The translations under genes were made by a program, and so were the position numbers. From Euglena gracilis (Eukaryota; Euglenida; Euglenophyceae; Euglenales), in contig CP154956.1 of NCBI GenBank assembly GCA_039621445.1, positions 2,641,873 to 2,705,872 of the forward strand: a stretch of 64,000 nt of DNA, read 5' to 3'. Shown here piece after piece: positions 10,130 through 20,619 of this stretch. A model generated the notes under the pieces. It did not search any database, was not told where the DNA came from, and was given only the letters and a program-made list of their open reading frames with translations. Positions within the stretch are counted from its first letter, which is position 1; every line of letters begins with the position of its first letter.

Positions 10130-10276
10130 CCCTGGCTCCGCCTGCTGCGCCGCTCGGCGGTGGCGATGGTGGTCAACGTGGCCCACTTCCAGGCGGACCT
10201 GGCGCAGCGCAGCGCGGGCCAGCTGGAGGCGACGCTGAACCGGCTGATCTCCGCTGTGCACAGCATCGCCACCAAG
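10130..10276 (+). CDS. Class III cyclase homology domain, first exon
   Basis: The acceptor is CCTTTCAG and the exon encodes WLRLLRRSAVAMVVNVAHF, then QADLAQRSAGQLEATLN and ISAVHSIATK. This matches the first strand and helix of a class III cyclase domain. The position that normally carries the first metal-binding Asp (D-[IVM]-x-x-F) reads N-V-A-H-F. The exon ends in phase 0 at AAG. The donor GT opens a (GT)n microsatellite, and the next exon in phase is 17.5 kb away at 27732. Confidence 0.7.
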
Positions 10277-10307
<31 letters not shown>

Positions 10308-10420
10308 GTGTCGTGTGTGTGTGTGTGTGTGTGTGTTGTGTGTGTGTGTGTTGTGTGTGTGTGTGTGTTTTGTGTGTGTGTGTGTGTTGTGTGTGTGTGT
10401 GTTGTGAAGTGTGTGTACGC
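10277..10420. repeat. (GT)n tract beginning at a splice donor
   Basis: GT repeats with GTTGT interruptions begin exactly at the donor of the exon ending at 10276. A looser GT/GC-rich stretch continues to 10575. Confidence 0.92.
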
Positions 10421-11011
10421 ACGTGCATGTGTGTGGATGTGCATGCGTGCATGTGTCTCTGTTTGCCTGTGTGTGTTTTTTCTGTGTGCCCATGTGTATA
10501 TGTATGTTGTGAGCTGTGTGTGCTGTGTGTGTGGTGTGTGTGCTCGCGCGCGCGTGCGCGCGCGGTATGTGTGCGTTCCAGGGGTTTTTAGACCCTACCT
10601 TTGGGGGAGGAGTTCAGTCAGCCAGCGCCTTTTTTTGTAACCAGCTGGGCTGTGTCCCCCCCCCCCCCCCCCGGGATCACTGAAATAAAGTTTGGGCCTG
10701 CCCAACCAGTTCTCGGCGCAAAGTATCAAATTTTTTTGAAAGATGGAGTCAAAGGTGACCCAAAAAAGGTGAACACCCAAGTGAGGTGAACACCCAAAAC
10801 AACTCAAAAAAAGTTTTGAGTTGTTTTGAACACCCAAAACAACTCAAAAAAAGTTTTGAGTTGTTTTGGGTGTTCACCTCCGAATTTTGGTGGAAAATGC
10901 CAAGCCAGCTGGATTTGGGCTTTTTTTGCCTGTTTTTTTGGGGCAGCAGCCGGGTTTAGCTGCCAGCCCGCGAATTGCCCAATTTTTTGGCATTTTTTGG
11001 GCGTTCCGAGT

Positions 11012-12627
11012 GTGCGGGTTTCCGTGTGAGCCACTCCACTGATTTGTGACCAAATTTTTTTTCACCTGATACAAACCAGAAATTGTGCGCGGGTTTACGC
11101 CTGTTTTCACTGTTTTGACACGTGACTGATTTTGAGAATTTTGGCTGAAAGGGGTGGTTTTGTGAAATACCCCCCAGAAACCTGGCTGAAAATGTGAAAA
11201 CGGAGAAGGGATGGGAGAACACCTGGCTGTCAGAGCCCCGGCCGTGTCACGACGGCGCCGGACCCCACCTCCGGGAGGGGGGTGACATGGCGGAACCTGC
11301 GAGGGAGAGGCACCCGCGTAAGCAACCCGCCCGTTTTGGAACGACTTGTGAGTGCCGACGACTGGTGACGGGAAAGGGAAACAAACACCCCTGCCGAACA
11401 GATGTCCTAATTTTTGACAGATGAGGTGTTAGGCGGGAAACCGCACAGAACAGTGGAACGATTTGTGAGGGGCGACCAAGGCGTGTGAAAAGTGAACTTG
11501 TGCGGTTATCCGTGCAAAAACATGTGGGAAACTCCTGGGGACGTTGGATTGAGAACTGGACCTGACATCCAACGGGGCACCTCTCTCGGGCAGTCCTCCC
11601 ATGGCCCCCCGCCGCCCGCCTACCAAGGACTGCGATAGCACACAAAGCGCAACGACAGCAGAAGGGAGAGAGGGGGAGGGTGTGTGTGCGGATCACCGTG
11701 CCTTGGTCCTGGTCCTGGAGGGGTCCTTGGTCCTGGGGGGAAGAGAGAGAGACAAAGTCTCTGTGGTCGGTCCAGAGGGAGAGAGACAGATGGGACAGAC
11801 GGACGAAAAACGGACAGCCGAATGGGTGGTCCAGGTCCAGGGCACAGGGGTGATGTCAGAGGGGGGTATGCATGCGTCAGAGAGGGGTCTGCTCCATGCA
11901 TCCGCAAAGGGGGAGAGGAAAACCTTCCACACGGGTTGTAAAATGGGAGACAGAATGTGCCCTGTACCTGGTGGAGTGGTCCGGGGGTTGGGTTCAAGTG
12001 GAAGTGAAGGGCATCGGGCAGTCCCGGGGACAGTGGTGTGGGGAGGGTGTGCGACACAAAAAAAACAGCGGGCGGTCCCAGGTTCAAAAAAGAAAAACAT
12101 CGGGCGGTCCACACTGGAGGGGCAGAGCTGTTCGGCCGGCCGCCCACGGCCGCCCACGGCCGCCCACGGCCGCCCACAGCCGTGCACTCGGTGACGCTGT
12201 CGGGGATGGGATGGCGGCGCAGCCGCCCCGCCGCCCCACCCGCCCGCCGGCCCGCGCACTGCTCACACGTTGAGCAGCTCCTCCAGCGCGCCGGCCGGCG
12301 TGGGCTTCTTCTACAGCCGACCCTCCCCCCTTGGGCCTGGTGTGTAAGCGGTGGATTACAGGAAGGAAGGGTGGGTGTGTGTGTGTGTGTGTGCGTGTTG
12401 TGTGTGCAATGAGCCGGCAAGCTGTGTGCGGTTTCCCGTACAATCTGCAAGCAGAACAGCAATAGAGAGGGTACCAGATTTGTCAACGTTTGCAGAGACA
12501 CAGGTAGTGTAGATGAAAAACCACCCGAATCCAAACATCACGGGATTGTGTGCGGGTTTCCGCGCAACGCACGCACCATTCTGTACATGTGCGGCGCCCC
12601 TGAAGACACCCTTGTGCGGTCTCCCGT
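11012..12627. repeat. GCGG-N4-CCGC palindrome cluster 1
   Basis: Palindrome cores, exact or with one changed base, start at 11014, 11433, 11502, 12428, 12552 and 12616. The central four bases are GTTT, GAAA, TTAT, TTTC, GTTT and TCTC. A more degenerate copy lies near 11088. No exon is clear in this stretch, which lies downstream of the large minus-strand gene. Confidence 0.75.
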
Positions 12628-12699
12628 GTGCAACGCCATCACCCACAGCAAACAAACACGGAAGGTGAAAGATCAGATTGGGAGGATGCAAACGGAATT

Positions 12700-13293
12700 C
12701 TAAAGGGGGGAGGGTGTCGGCGGCGGTCGCGGCACGATCTCCTCGGGCTCCTCCTCCGGGTCACTGGCGGCGGACCCCGTGGTGGGTGGCCGCGTGCGGG
12801 CCGTGCGCTTGCGGCCCGCCATCGGGGTCTCCGGTGTCTCCGGCGCCCTTCCACAGCCCGCAGGGGGTGGACGCCCCCTTGCGGCCCGCCGCCGCCGCGC
12901 CGCCGGCCGACGGCTGCTTGGCCGGCGTCACCGGCGCCTCGGCCTCCTTCGCGGCAGGGGCTTTCTCTTTCTCCTTCTCCTTCCCCTTGGCGACAGGGGC
13001 CTTCTCCTTCTCCTTCTCCTTCTCCTTCCCCTTGGCGGGAGTCTCCTTCTTGCCCCGCCCCTTGGCCGGCGGCGGGGGCGTCTCCGGCTCCCGGCCCTTC
13101 TTCTCCGGCTCCTTCCTCTTCGGCCGGGGGGGCATGTCCTCCTCCTCCTTCTCCCCCTTCTCCTCCTCCTCCTCCAGCCCCCCGCGGCCGGAGACGTTCA
13201 GCGGCTCGTGGTGGGCGATGCGGTGGTGGACGTTGATGACCGCAGGGGCCACCACCCGGGAATGTCCGGGTGGGGAAACCAGAGTCCACCCTG
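12700..13293 (-). CDS. Large minus-strand gene, last coding exon (basic/acidic tail)
   Basis: After an acceptor CTTCTGCCAG, the frame encodes VVAPAVINVHHRIAHHEPLN, an E/K-rich acidic run, PPRPKRKEPEKKG and Lys/Glu repeats near 12950-13050. A frame change near 12850 then gives APETPETPMAGRKRTARTRP and SAASDPEEEPEEIVPRPPPT, ending at a TAG at 12702-12700. A low-complexity, highly charged C-terminus is consistent with a nuclear or nucleic-acid-binding protein. Confidence 0.55.
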
Positions 13294-13451
13294 GCAGAAG
13301 CTAAGCACCCCTTCCCATAGGAGCCAACACGCGTGAGATGTGTGCGGGAAACCGCGTACACATTGTCCACCACCTTCGGATGCTGTTGCCATGAACTACG
13401 CACGCAGAGTTGCCAGGGCAAACGTCCCCCCGCCCACCTCGTCTGACCTGG

Positions 13452-13748
13452 ACCGGGTGTGGCGCCCTGATCCCACAGGATGGCCGGCTTCCCGTCGGAC
13501 ACCTTGATCTCACGCTGCATCTGCTCCACCCGCAGCTGCATCGCGTCGTCCTGCTCCTCCGCCAGGTCGGGGTTCCCCCAGATCACCCCGACGGGGACCT
13601 GCAGCCGGATGGCGAGGTCGGCCGGGAGGGTGGCGTTGTGGGTGACCGCCAGCACCCAGTCGTGGGCCTCCACGTGCAGCCGCGCCAGCAGCCACCACAC
13701 CACCTCCACCGGCAGGGTGGGCGGCCCCTCCTCCGCAGAGCTGTGTCT
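13452..13748 (-). CDS. Large minus-strand gene, internal exon
   Basis: The acceptor is CTGTGCAG. The frame encodes EVVWWLLARLHVEAHDWVLA, then VTHNATLPADLAIRLQVPVG and VIWGNPDLAEEQDDAMQLRV, then a helical EQMQREIKVSDGKPAILWDQ. The donor is probably CCAG/GTCAGACG. Both neighbouring introns carry a GCGG-N4-CCGC palindrome (13344 and 13866). Confidence 0.6.
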
Positions 13749-14237
13749 CTGCACAGTTTCAGGTGGGAGGGATGGGGATGGGGGGTGAAAAGGGAATTCA
13801 CACTGCGGGACTGAATGTCATTCTTTCACCAAAAGAAATGAAATAATTCAAGAGCACAGGTGTGCGCGGAAACCCGTCTGAGGAAAACCACTGCAGTCTA
13901 ACCAACAGTGTCACCTGGAGTTCTCAAAAGCGCGTGATTGTGTTTTTGTTTTTTGTTCTGTGTGAACAAAGCCCTGACCCTGTCCCACGAGGGTGATCTG
14001 CCGCGGCACCTGCGGGGGAAGGCGAAGAGGTGTTGTCGCCTCACGGTAGCGGAACAGAGCTTTTTTAAATCACCGTAATGTCACACAGCATGAGTCTTAA
14101 GAAACATTCTGTGTACACAGTACCCCGATGTGCACCAGTGTGTACCGGTTCTGAGACTCGTGCGGATTCCCGTGCACCCCAAAAAGGAGGACAGCCTGTT
14201 GGTTGATGAAGAAAAAAAAGGGGGGATATGCACACAC

Positions 14238-14550
14238 GAAAGTCCGTCTTGCTGCTGAAGAGTGCCGCCACGGTGGTGACGTTGAACAGGTACGTGCGGT
14301 CCAGGTTGGATTTCACCGGCCGGTGAAGTGTGACGTCTACCCGACGCATCTCGTCGGGGACGTCCATGCTCTTCTGCAGCACCTGCTACAGCACCCCGAT
14401 GGCGAACGCCCGCCCCATGGCCACAAACGGGACCCCACGGCTCCACAGTCTCAGGAGCTCAGGATGGACGTCGGCGTCGCTCAGCCCGTCCGGGACCTCC
14501 ACCACCACCGCGTCCATTGGCAGCTCCATGATGTCCCACGGCATCGCCGT

Positions 14551-14590
<40 letters not shown>

Positions 14591-14944
14591 CGGTGGGGGG
14601 CACTTGCACCCATGCGTCCGGCTCGGGACTCTCCCCACCCTCCACCGCTGCCGCCCTTCTTCGGCCCCGGGTGGACCGGCTGCCCGCCTGTGGAGAGCCA
14701 GCCTCAAACAGCTCCCCCTCTGAGGTGGGTTGACTGGGGGACCCCTCCGCCTCTTCCCGGCTGCTGCCGGCCGCCGCTGTGGCCGCCCCGCGCCGACCGC
14801 CACCGCTGAGGTCCACGGTGCAGAAGCGCCCCCAGTACCGCACCGTGGGCTCGGCGAGCGGCTGGGCCAGCCGCGCCTGCAGGGGGGCGTAGCGCTCGGT
14901 CCCCCACAGGGGGGAGCGAAGGATCGCCTCCCGCGCCGGACGTC
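14238..14944 (-). pseudogene. Large minus-strand gene, exon with polyproline run and in-frame stop
   Basis: The exon starts with ILRSPLWGTERYAPLQARL and VRYWGRFCTVDLSG, then becomes Ser/Glu/Arg-rich. It crosses a run of 40 G (14551-14590) that would encode polyproline on this strand, and resumes as MPWDIMELPMDAVVVEVPDG and LWSRGVPFVAMGRAFAIGVL. There is then an in-frame TAG at 14388-14386, after which the same frame continues QVLQKSMDVPDEMRRVDVTL and YLFNVTTVAALFSSKTDF to a GTGTGT donor. Clear coding on both sides of the stop argues for a recent nonsense mutation or a sequence error. Confidence 0.5.
14551..14590. repeat. Run of 40 G within a coding exon
   Basis: An uninterrupted G homopolymer. 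On the minus strand it would encode polyproline between PPTAPP and TAMPWDIM. Its length is likely to be polymorphic and hard to sequence, which could itself cause the frame ambiguity around it. Confidence 0.9.
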
Positions 14945-15149
14945 CTCAGGACAACCCCAAACCTCTGTCATCATTGTGAAATCACTGATCAGTAACAAAA
15001 AATAAGCGTGAGGACTGTCTTCTGGCTCTGCATCATTCTGAGGTCAACTGAGATCTTTTACCACATCCAATCATGCGGGTTCCCGCGTAAGCAACCATGC
15101 GTGAAACGCAGTTACACATCCAACTAACCAAAGAAAAAAAGGCACACAC

Positions 15150-15270
15150 GTCCTGGATTGCCCTGCGCACGGATGCTGGGCTGACCAGCGCCAGATGGTA
15201 CCGCTGAGCGGCACCTTGATGTCTGCGCTGTCCATGCTCTGCTCCAGGCTGGGCACCATGGCCAGGGAAC
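15150..15270 (-). CDS. Large minus-strand gene, short exon
   Basis: The exon lies between acceptor TGTGCTCAG and donor GGAC/GTGTGTGCC. It encodes SLAMVPSLEQSMDSADIKVP, then LSGTIWRWSAQHPCAGQ. The intron on each side holds one palindrome (15075 and 15366). No recognisable domain. Confidence 0.55.
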
Positions 15271-15442
15271 CTGAGCACAAGAACAGTGACATCCTCAAAA
15301 TGTCAGATGTATTCCTGTACAGGCATCCGGACACAACACACGCCCCCATTTAGAAAAGCCTTTGCACGGAAACCCGCCTGGAAGTGACAACCCTCAGAAA
15401 ACAGTTTCACAGAGGGTGGAAGACAGCACAGAGTAGACATAC

Positions 15443-15570
15443 GTCGGGTCGGGTGGACGTGGTGAAGGTCAGGGTGCATCAGCAGCCACGTCCACGTGCG
15501 GCGGCGGATCAACGTACCCACCACCGCCTTGACGACGGAGTGCCATTCCTCCCCCGACACGACCCACGCC
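15443..15570 (-). CDS. Large minus-strand gene, exon
   Basis: The frame reads ALAWVVSGEEWHSVVKAVVG, then TLIRRRTWTWLLMHPDLHHV, ending at CCCGAC/GTATGT, a near-consensus donor. The 5' border is uncertain: the open frame extends through the palindrome at 15590-15601 (GKPHTGQ), so this copy may be exonic or the acceptor may lie between it and the exon. Confidence 0.5.
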
Positions 15571-15733
15571 AGCGCGTATTGTCCAGTGTGCGGTTTACCG
15601 CGTGCTGTCTGTGTATCCACCCAGAAAGCAAAATTGGTCCGACTGTTGACGCCCAATTTTACTTTTTGTGCGCGCTTGCGTGCGTGTGCGCAGGTGCAGA
15701 CAGAGACCCAACACAGTGAAATGGATATCCGAC

Positions 15734-15962
15734 CCAGCCGCACCGTCGTCGCCTTCGCCGCCTCGTCCAGCATCTCCTGCGTCAGGGCGACGTAGTCCTC
15801 CGGGTCGTACAGCTGCTCGATCACCTTGAACGCGTACGGGGACAGTGCCGCCGCCACCCCCGTCGTCGACTGTGCCTCCAGCGCCCGCACCGCCTCCACC
15901 ACCGGCCGCCCGCTGTGCAGCAGCCACTCCGCCAGCGGCTGCATCGCCTTCACCCAGTTGTC
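15734..15962 (-). CDS. Large minus-strand gene, exon
   Basis: The acceptor is CTCTCCACAG. The frame encodes DNWVKAMQPLAEWLLHSGRP, then VVEAVRALEAQSTTGVAAAL, then FKVIEQLYDPEDYVALTQEM, an alpha-helical domain. It ends near GCTGG/GTCGG. Coding character is strong and uninterrupted. Confidence 0.65.
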
Positions 15963-16179
15963 CTGTGGAGAGGGTACGAAGGGGGGAGGGGGGGGAGTGA
16001 GTGAGGAGGGGGGGGGAGTAAAGGGTATGTGAAGCCGAAATCTCAAAGTACAGCGTGCATGCACTCTCTTTCTGAGAAAAAAGTCGGCTCTCTGCGGGAA
16101 TCCATGCAGTGCATCAAATAGAAAACGACGGAAACCCGCACACACATGCAGGTCTGGGCCACACAGGCTACTCACACAC

Positions 16180-16556
16180 CATCTTGCCGTGGGACGCCTC
16201 CGTGCACCCCGTCTTCACGTACACCCGCTTCAGCAGCTCCGTCCGGTTCACCGTGAGGCGGGCGGCAGTCCCCGCCTCGCCGTCCGGCGCCGCCCCCGGC
16301 CGCTCCCGCTCCACCTCCCGCTCCAGCCACTCCACCCGCTGGCTGAGGGACATCTCCCTCACCGTCCCGTCCCGGGCCTGCATGCTGCCCGCCACCCGCT
16401 GCCGCTCGTCCAGCGTCGCCGCCGCCAGCACCGTGTGGCAGTTGATCCACTCGGTCCACTGCGGCGCCGGCCGCGCGTCGGCCACTGCCGAGTCCGCCAC
16501 CTGGGTGGCCGCCAGGAAGCGGTGCTGCCCGCTCAGGATGACGAACTTCCCCGTCG
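16180..16556 (-). CDS. Large minus-strand gene, ParB/sulfiredoxin-like motif exon
   Basis: The acceptor is TTGTCACAG and the exon encodes TGKFVILSGQHRFLAATQVA, then a helical region with TVLAAATLDERQRVAGSMQA, EMSLSQRVEWLEREVERE and ARLTVNRTELLKRVYVKTG, ending at ATG/GTGTGTGAG. The [ILV]-x-G-x-H-R-x-x-A-A pattern is characteristic of the ParB/sulfiredoxin fold (nucleotide binding, DNA partition or nuclease relatives). The exon before it (16767-16947) would supply the strand and loop that usually precede this motif. This is the best functional clue in the gene, but it rests on one motif. Confidence 0.65.
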
Positions 16557-16766
16557 CTGTGACAACAGAGAAGTACATTGCCATTGAAATTCCTTCAGGT
16601 GCACGGATTCCTGCCTGGATTCCCCCAACAAAAAAAAAACAAGTGGAGTACAATTTAGTATTCAGTCGTTTGGGAAGCATACGCCATTTTCTGGATTCAT
16701 GGACGCAGACAGATGAGCACACATGCTGATAGACACAGACACACAAACAACAAAAAAAACACACAC

Positions 16767-16947
16767 CCTGCTGCCACACCACGAAGCTGAGGGCCCCCAC
16801 CGGCGGGTTCTCCGTGAACGCCTTGACGAGGGAGTCCACATGGGACTTTTCGACCCGCCTCACCTGCCCTCGTGTGAGGGTCTCGTCCAGCACCAGCACA
16901 TCAAGGCGCGGAGGGTGTCTGGCTCTCTTGCGTTTTAACAGAAAGTT
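16767..16947 (-). CDS. Large minus-strand gene, N-terminal half of the ParB-like domain
   Basis: The acceptor is GTCTGTTCAG. The frame encodes RLDVLVLDETLTRGQVRRVE, then KSHVDSLVKAFTENPPVGAL and SFVVWQQ, ending at CAG-G/GTGTGTG. A strand followed by a helix of the form V-x-x-L-x-x-x-[FI], then a strand with V-x-x, is the order seen at the start of ParB/sulfiredoxin-like domains, and the S-G-Q-H-R motif follows in the next exon. Confidence 0.62.
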
Positions 16948-17217
16948 CTGAACAGACAGGACCACAAGACGCCTGGTTCACGCGTATGCCAAACACAACC
17001 CTCAGCGTTTACACGGAAACCCGCACACCTCAAGAAAGGAGAATGACATTGAAGCAACTCAGTGAGTGTCGTCCAAAGAGAGTGACTTCCCTTGAAATTT
17101 CTAAAACAACCCAGGAATGAGAAACTGTCAAGCACCCTTGCACGTTTGTACGGTAAAAAAGGACTGCCTCCACACAAGGCAACCATGCAAGCCAGCTCCA
17201 GACCCCCTCCGGACACG

Positions 17218-17299
17218 GGCCAGCGGGGTCGGGGTCTTCGACACCAGCTCCGTCGCCGAGCGGGCCGGCGCTGAGGGCTTCCGGGCTGCCATCAGAGGT
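17218..17299 (-). CDS. Large minus-strand gene, small basic exon
   Basis: The acceptor is TTTTTTTTAG and the exon encodes PLMAARKPSAPARSATELVS, then KTPTPLA, with a donor at GCCC/GTGTCC. Its short, basic, Ser/Pro-rich character suggests a linker. Both flanking introns contain a palindrome (17013 and 17515). Confidence 0.45.
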
Positions 17300-17568
17300 C
17301 TAAAAAAAACAAGACAGCACAAAAACACCCAAAATCAAGGAAATTAAGGTCAGAAACAGTCATCACTGAAACATTTTTGTCAGCATAAATAAGCAGAAAT
17401 TCTGGGACAGTGAGTTCAATCGAAAAAAATTGGCTTTAAATGGAACACAACAGTAACCACTTACTAACAACGTCTGCAGAACACCCTTTTTGCCCTGGTC
17501 AGGAATGCTGTTGCACGGAAACCCGCCCGCCACCCCTATCATGCTTCAAAGTGATCCCTCACCCTCAC

Positions 17569-18972
17569 TCTGAAGGCCTCCAACCGACTCCCTGATGTAC
17601 AGGGAGGTTCGTGGCCACGCACAAAGTCGTGGGTCCGGAGGGACACACCGCCGCAGGGGACAGACTGAGGTCCCCGTCAGAGGACGAGGACCCGGACGAG
17701 GTCGGGCGGCTGCTCAGCAGCTCCCCCAGACTGCCGAGGCCGTCCGAGGCTGCCGGGGAGACGTACCCCTCGGACAGCGTGCCCGGCGGCTCGTACAGCG
17801 ACTCCGCTGTACTGGGCGGCTCGTACAGGCTCTCCGCCTCGGGCAGCTCCAGCGCCGGCCATTCCGGTTGAACCGGCGGGTGCACCGCCACGGCCGTGGA
17901 AGAACTGGGCTCCTCCGGGGTGAACCGCACACGGCTTTCCGCCGGGGGCTCCTCAGCAGCCATCATCATCCCCGGCTGTGTAGGTTCCGCTGCTGCGCGG
18001 GTTACCGCCCGGACCGCCGCCTCTGCGCAGGTTTCCGCCTGCCCGCCGCCCGCCGCTTCGACGTCCCCCGGGGGCGTGGGACTGCGGCGCCGCCGCTGTC
18101 GCTGGTGGAGGAAGTTGTCCATCGCCCGCTGCCGACGGGCGAACTCCTGGGGTTCCACCGGCCCGACGTTCTCCCACATCCAGACCAGGATGTCGGGTGT
18201 CAGGGCCCGCGCTCACCAGCGTCAGGAGGGAGGTCCGCATCAGGGCCTCCAGCATCCGGACATCCACGATCTCCGGCAGGATGGCCGGGGACCCCCACCG
18301 GGGGAACTCCACCTCGGAGGCGTCCACCCAGGCGACCTGCGTGGCGTCCACCCGGCGCGGGAAGTGGCGGCCCTCAGCGTGGTCCACCAGCTGGCGCACC
18401 CGACGGGCCATCTCGGCGACCAGCCCCAGCCGCATCGAACCCCGGCTGGCGTGCGGCGCCCCCGACGGCGGGGACAGGCCGAGGAACAGCTGCAGAGTGC
18501 CCCGGAAGTCCGTGACGTACGGCAACCGACGGCAGGCACCCGACAGGCGCGACAGCATCGCCTCGCCGGCCTCCTCCACGAAGACGCACCCGGGCAGGCG
18601 GGACATCCACGGCTGCCAGGTCAGCAGGGCCAGGGAGATGGTCCGCATGTACTCCGAGGGGAGGCCATGCGGACTCATGGCCCGCTCGAGGTGGGCCTGC
18701 AGGACCAGGCAGCGCTCCAGCACCTGCCGCGCCGTCTCCCCCTTCACCTCGTCGTCGGGGCGGCCGCACCAGCTGCACTGGCGCACCTTGAAGCCCAGGA
18801 GGGAACGTGAGGAGGCGGTGCAGCCCCAGGAGCAGCTGCGGGCCGTACCCATCGGCCGCTGTGGGGGTGGAGACGTGCACGCGCTGGCTCTCCTCCCGGA
18901 GACGATCCTCCAGGTAGCTCCAGAGTGATAACCGTGCCTCTGAAGAATCCTCACCGCCCAAGGAAGGAAAGG
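17569..18972 (-). pseudogene. Large minus-strand gene, long exon with Cys pair and frame changes
   Basis: It starts after TTTATTACAG with EARLSLWSYLEDRLREESQR. Near 18800 the reading moves to another frame with FKVRQCSWCGRPDDEVKGET (a C-x2-C pair) and helical text such as LSRLSGACRRLPYVTDFRG. Near 18210 it moves again to DILVWMWENVGPVEPQEFAR, then RRQRAMDNFLHQRQRRRRSP and a Ser/Glu-rich end that reaches CAGA/GTGAGG at 17569. Two frame changes in otherwise strong coding suggest small indels from decay or assembly. Confidence 0.5.
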
Positions 18973-19204
18973 AGACTGTAATAAACAGAACTGCAAGGAA
19001 CGTGCTACATGTCGGACTGCGTGACCTTTCACCAGAGTCATTCACGCGGGTTTCCGCACAAAGTGGACATATTGCGTCGGACAGATGGAATATGTCTGAC
19101 ACAGGCACATGATAACTGTGCGGATAACCGTACACACAGTGGTCTGGAGAACCAGGTGAACTCTGGTCAACGCACAGTGGTCACCCTGGCTGTGGCAGCA
19201 CGTC

Positions 19205-19835
19205 GGCCCGGGTCAACAGGAGGCTGGCGAACAGCTTCTCCATGTACAGCACCTTCCGGTGCGACCGCAGGGACGTCGTCAGCTGCCGGCTGCCCCCGGC
19301 ACCCGCCGGCACCTCCAGGTGGGCCAGCACCGGGAAGAACGCCCGGTACACCACCGTCACCGTGTGCTTGTAGGCATGCCAGATGCCGTACAGCAGGGGG
19401 ACATTGGCGAGGTGCTGCCCCATCCGGAAGCGCAGCGCCGGGGCCGAGTAGAGGAGGCGGAGGATGCGGTAGTGGATGTTCTCATCCACGAGGAGGGGCA
19501 GCTGTCGGCCCGACCGCCCCTTCAGCTGCAGCACGGTCTCCAGGAGCTGGAGGAGGTCCCGGTTCGAGCTGACCGTCTGCTCGGTCAGGGAGAAGGGCTT
19601 CCACCGCAGCGACCGCATCGCGTCCCGCTGCATGTCCAGCGGGACGTTGTCCACCGAGAGCTCCGCCCGGTGGAGGCCGCGCACCGCCTGGTGCAGCTTC
19701 TTTGCCGACTGCAGGCACAGGTTGGGCCGCCCAGCGGAGGTGCTGCACCACCGTCCTGAACTCCGGGTGGCCCGTGGACACAGGGAACGTCACGGACCGC
19801 ATCAAAGTTCCCTGACGAGTCCGCAGGGGGTCGAT
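19205..19835 (-). CDS. Large minus-strand gene, transposon-like Y-G-I-W-H exon
   Basis: The acceptor is CTGCTGCAG. The frame encodes MRSVTFPVSTGHPEFRTVVQ, then after a frame change near 19725 LCLQSAKKLHQAVRGLHRAE, LPLLVDENIHYRILRLLYSA and YGIWHAYKHTVTVVYRAFFP. A D-x-x-x-x-x-R segment followed by P-x-x-Y-G-[IV]-W-H-[AP]-Y-K is a pattern I associate with long, transposon-derived proteins of algae and other protists. I cannot name the superfamily with confidence. The end is near GAC/GTGCTG. Confidence 0.55.
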
Positions 19836-19870
19836 CTGCAGCAGTCACCGCACAGAGGGCCTGCTCATTA

Positions 19871-20263
19871 CCCCCTCCCCCCCTATGTCCAACGACCCCC
19901 CTATGTCCAATGACCACCCCCCGGTCAGAGGACACCTTTTCGGAGGTTTGACCAAATTTTTGGTCCTGGCGCTTCGCGGACGAAAAATTTTGCCCAAAAA
20001 TTGGCCAAAAATTTGGCCAAAATGCCATTTTTGAAAATTGCCCAAAATTTTCGGCGCAAAGCGCCGGAAGGGAAAATTTGGGCATTTTTGGGTTGGTAGG
20101 GACCCGGGTACCCACCAACTTTCTTTTGACCCCATGTCCAACGACCACCCCCCCCCCCCCGGTCAGAGGACACCTTTTTGGTCACTACCCTATGTCCAAC
20201 GCCCCCCCCCCCCCCCCCCGGTCAGAGGACAGAGGTTACCGGTCATTGGACATAGGGGGGGGG
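19871..20263. mobile_element. Poly-C-ended TA element inside an intron
   Basis: The ends are a C run plus CTATGTCCAAYGACC, inverted at the right, with TA on each side (19869-19870, 20264-20265). The internal GGTCAGAGGACA modules are repeated and inverted, and a GGCGCAAAGCGCC hairpin lies near 20052. It sits in the intron between the W-L-D-N and Y-G-I-W-H exons of the minus-strand gene. Confidence 0.78.
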
Positions 20264-20619
20264 TAAGTCAAACAGTGTACGCAGACATCATCCCACGGTG
20301 TGCGGGTTTCCGTGCAAACAAGCTTACACAGCTTACACGGAAACCCGCACAAACCTGTTCAACAACCACTATTGTGCTTAACCCTGTGCACTACTTGAAG
20401 AACGTTCAGTTTTTTTTTTGTGTGTCCCAAGAGTTAAGGGTTCACCTGTCGTTGGCACCAATTGTGTCACCCTGCCTTGTGGGGTTCTTGGGCGTTTAGT
20501 GATTTCATTTTGGAAGACGGAACATTCTCAGGCGGAAAACCGCGCACGTCTTGTCATGCACAGAAGGTCATCGTCACGCCCACTTGACCAACAGGAAAAG
20601 CAGAGTAGGCACCCTGAAC

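Larger units (their letters stand above)
13344..17526. repeat. GCGG-N4-CCGC palindrome cluster 2, in introns
   Basis: Cores start at 13344, 13866, 14162, 15075, 15366, 15590, 16128, 17013 and 17515, with a weaker copy at 16094. Apart from 15590, which may be exonic, each lies in an intron of the large minus-strand gene, usually one per intron. Outer bases often extend the pairing, for example GTGCGG with CCGTGC at 14162. Confidence 0.8.

Noticed and set aside
12084-12215. GCCGCCCACG repeats near 12140-12180 as a regulatory island.
   Set aside because: A short tandem repeat only; nothing ties it to a promoter.
12263-12310. A possible minus-strand terminal exon (KKPTPAGALEELLNV then stop).
   Set aside because: It has an acceptable acceptor and stop, but it is only 15 codons, and the upstream coding already ends at a TAG at 12702. 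Not strong enough to list.
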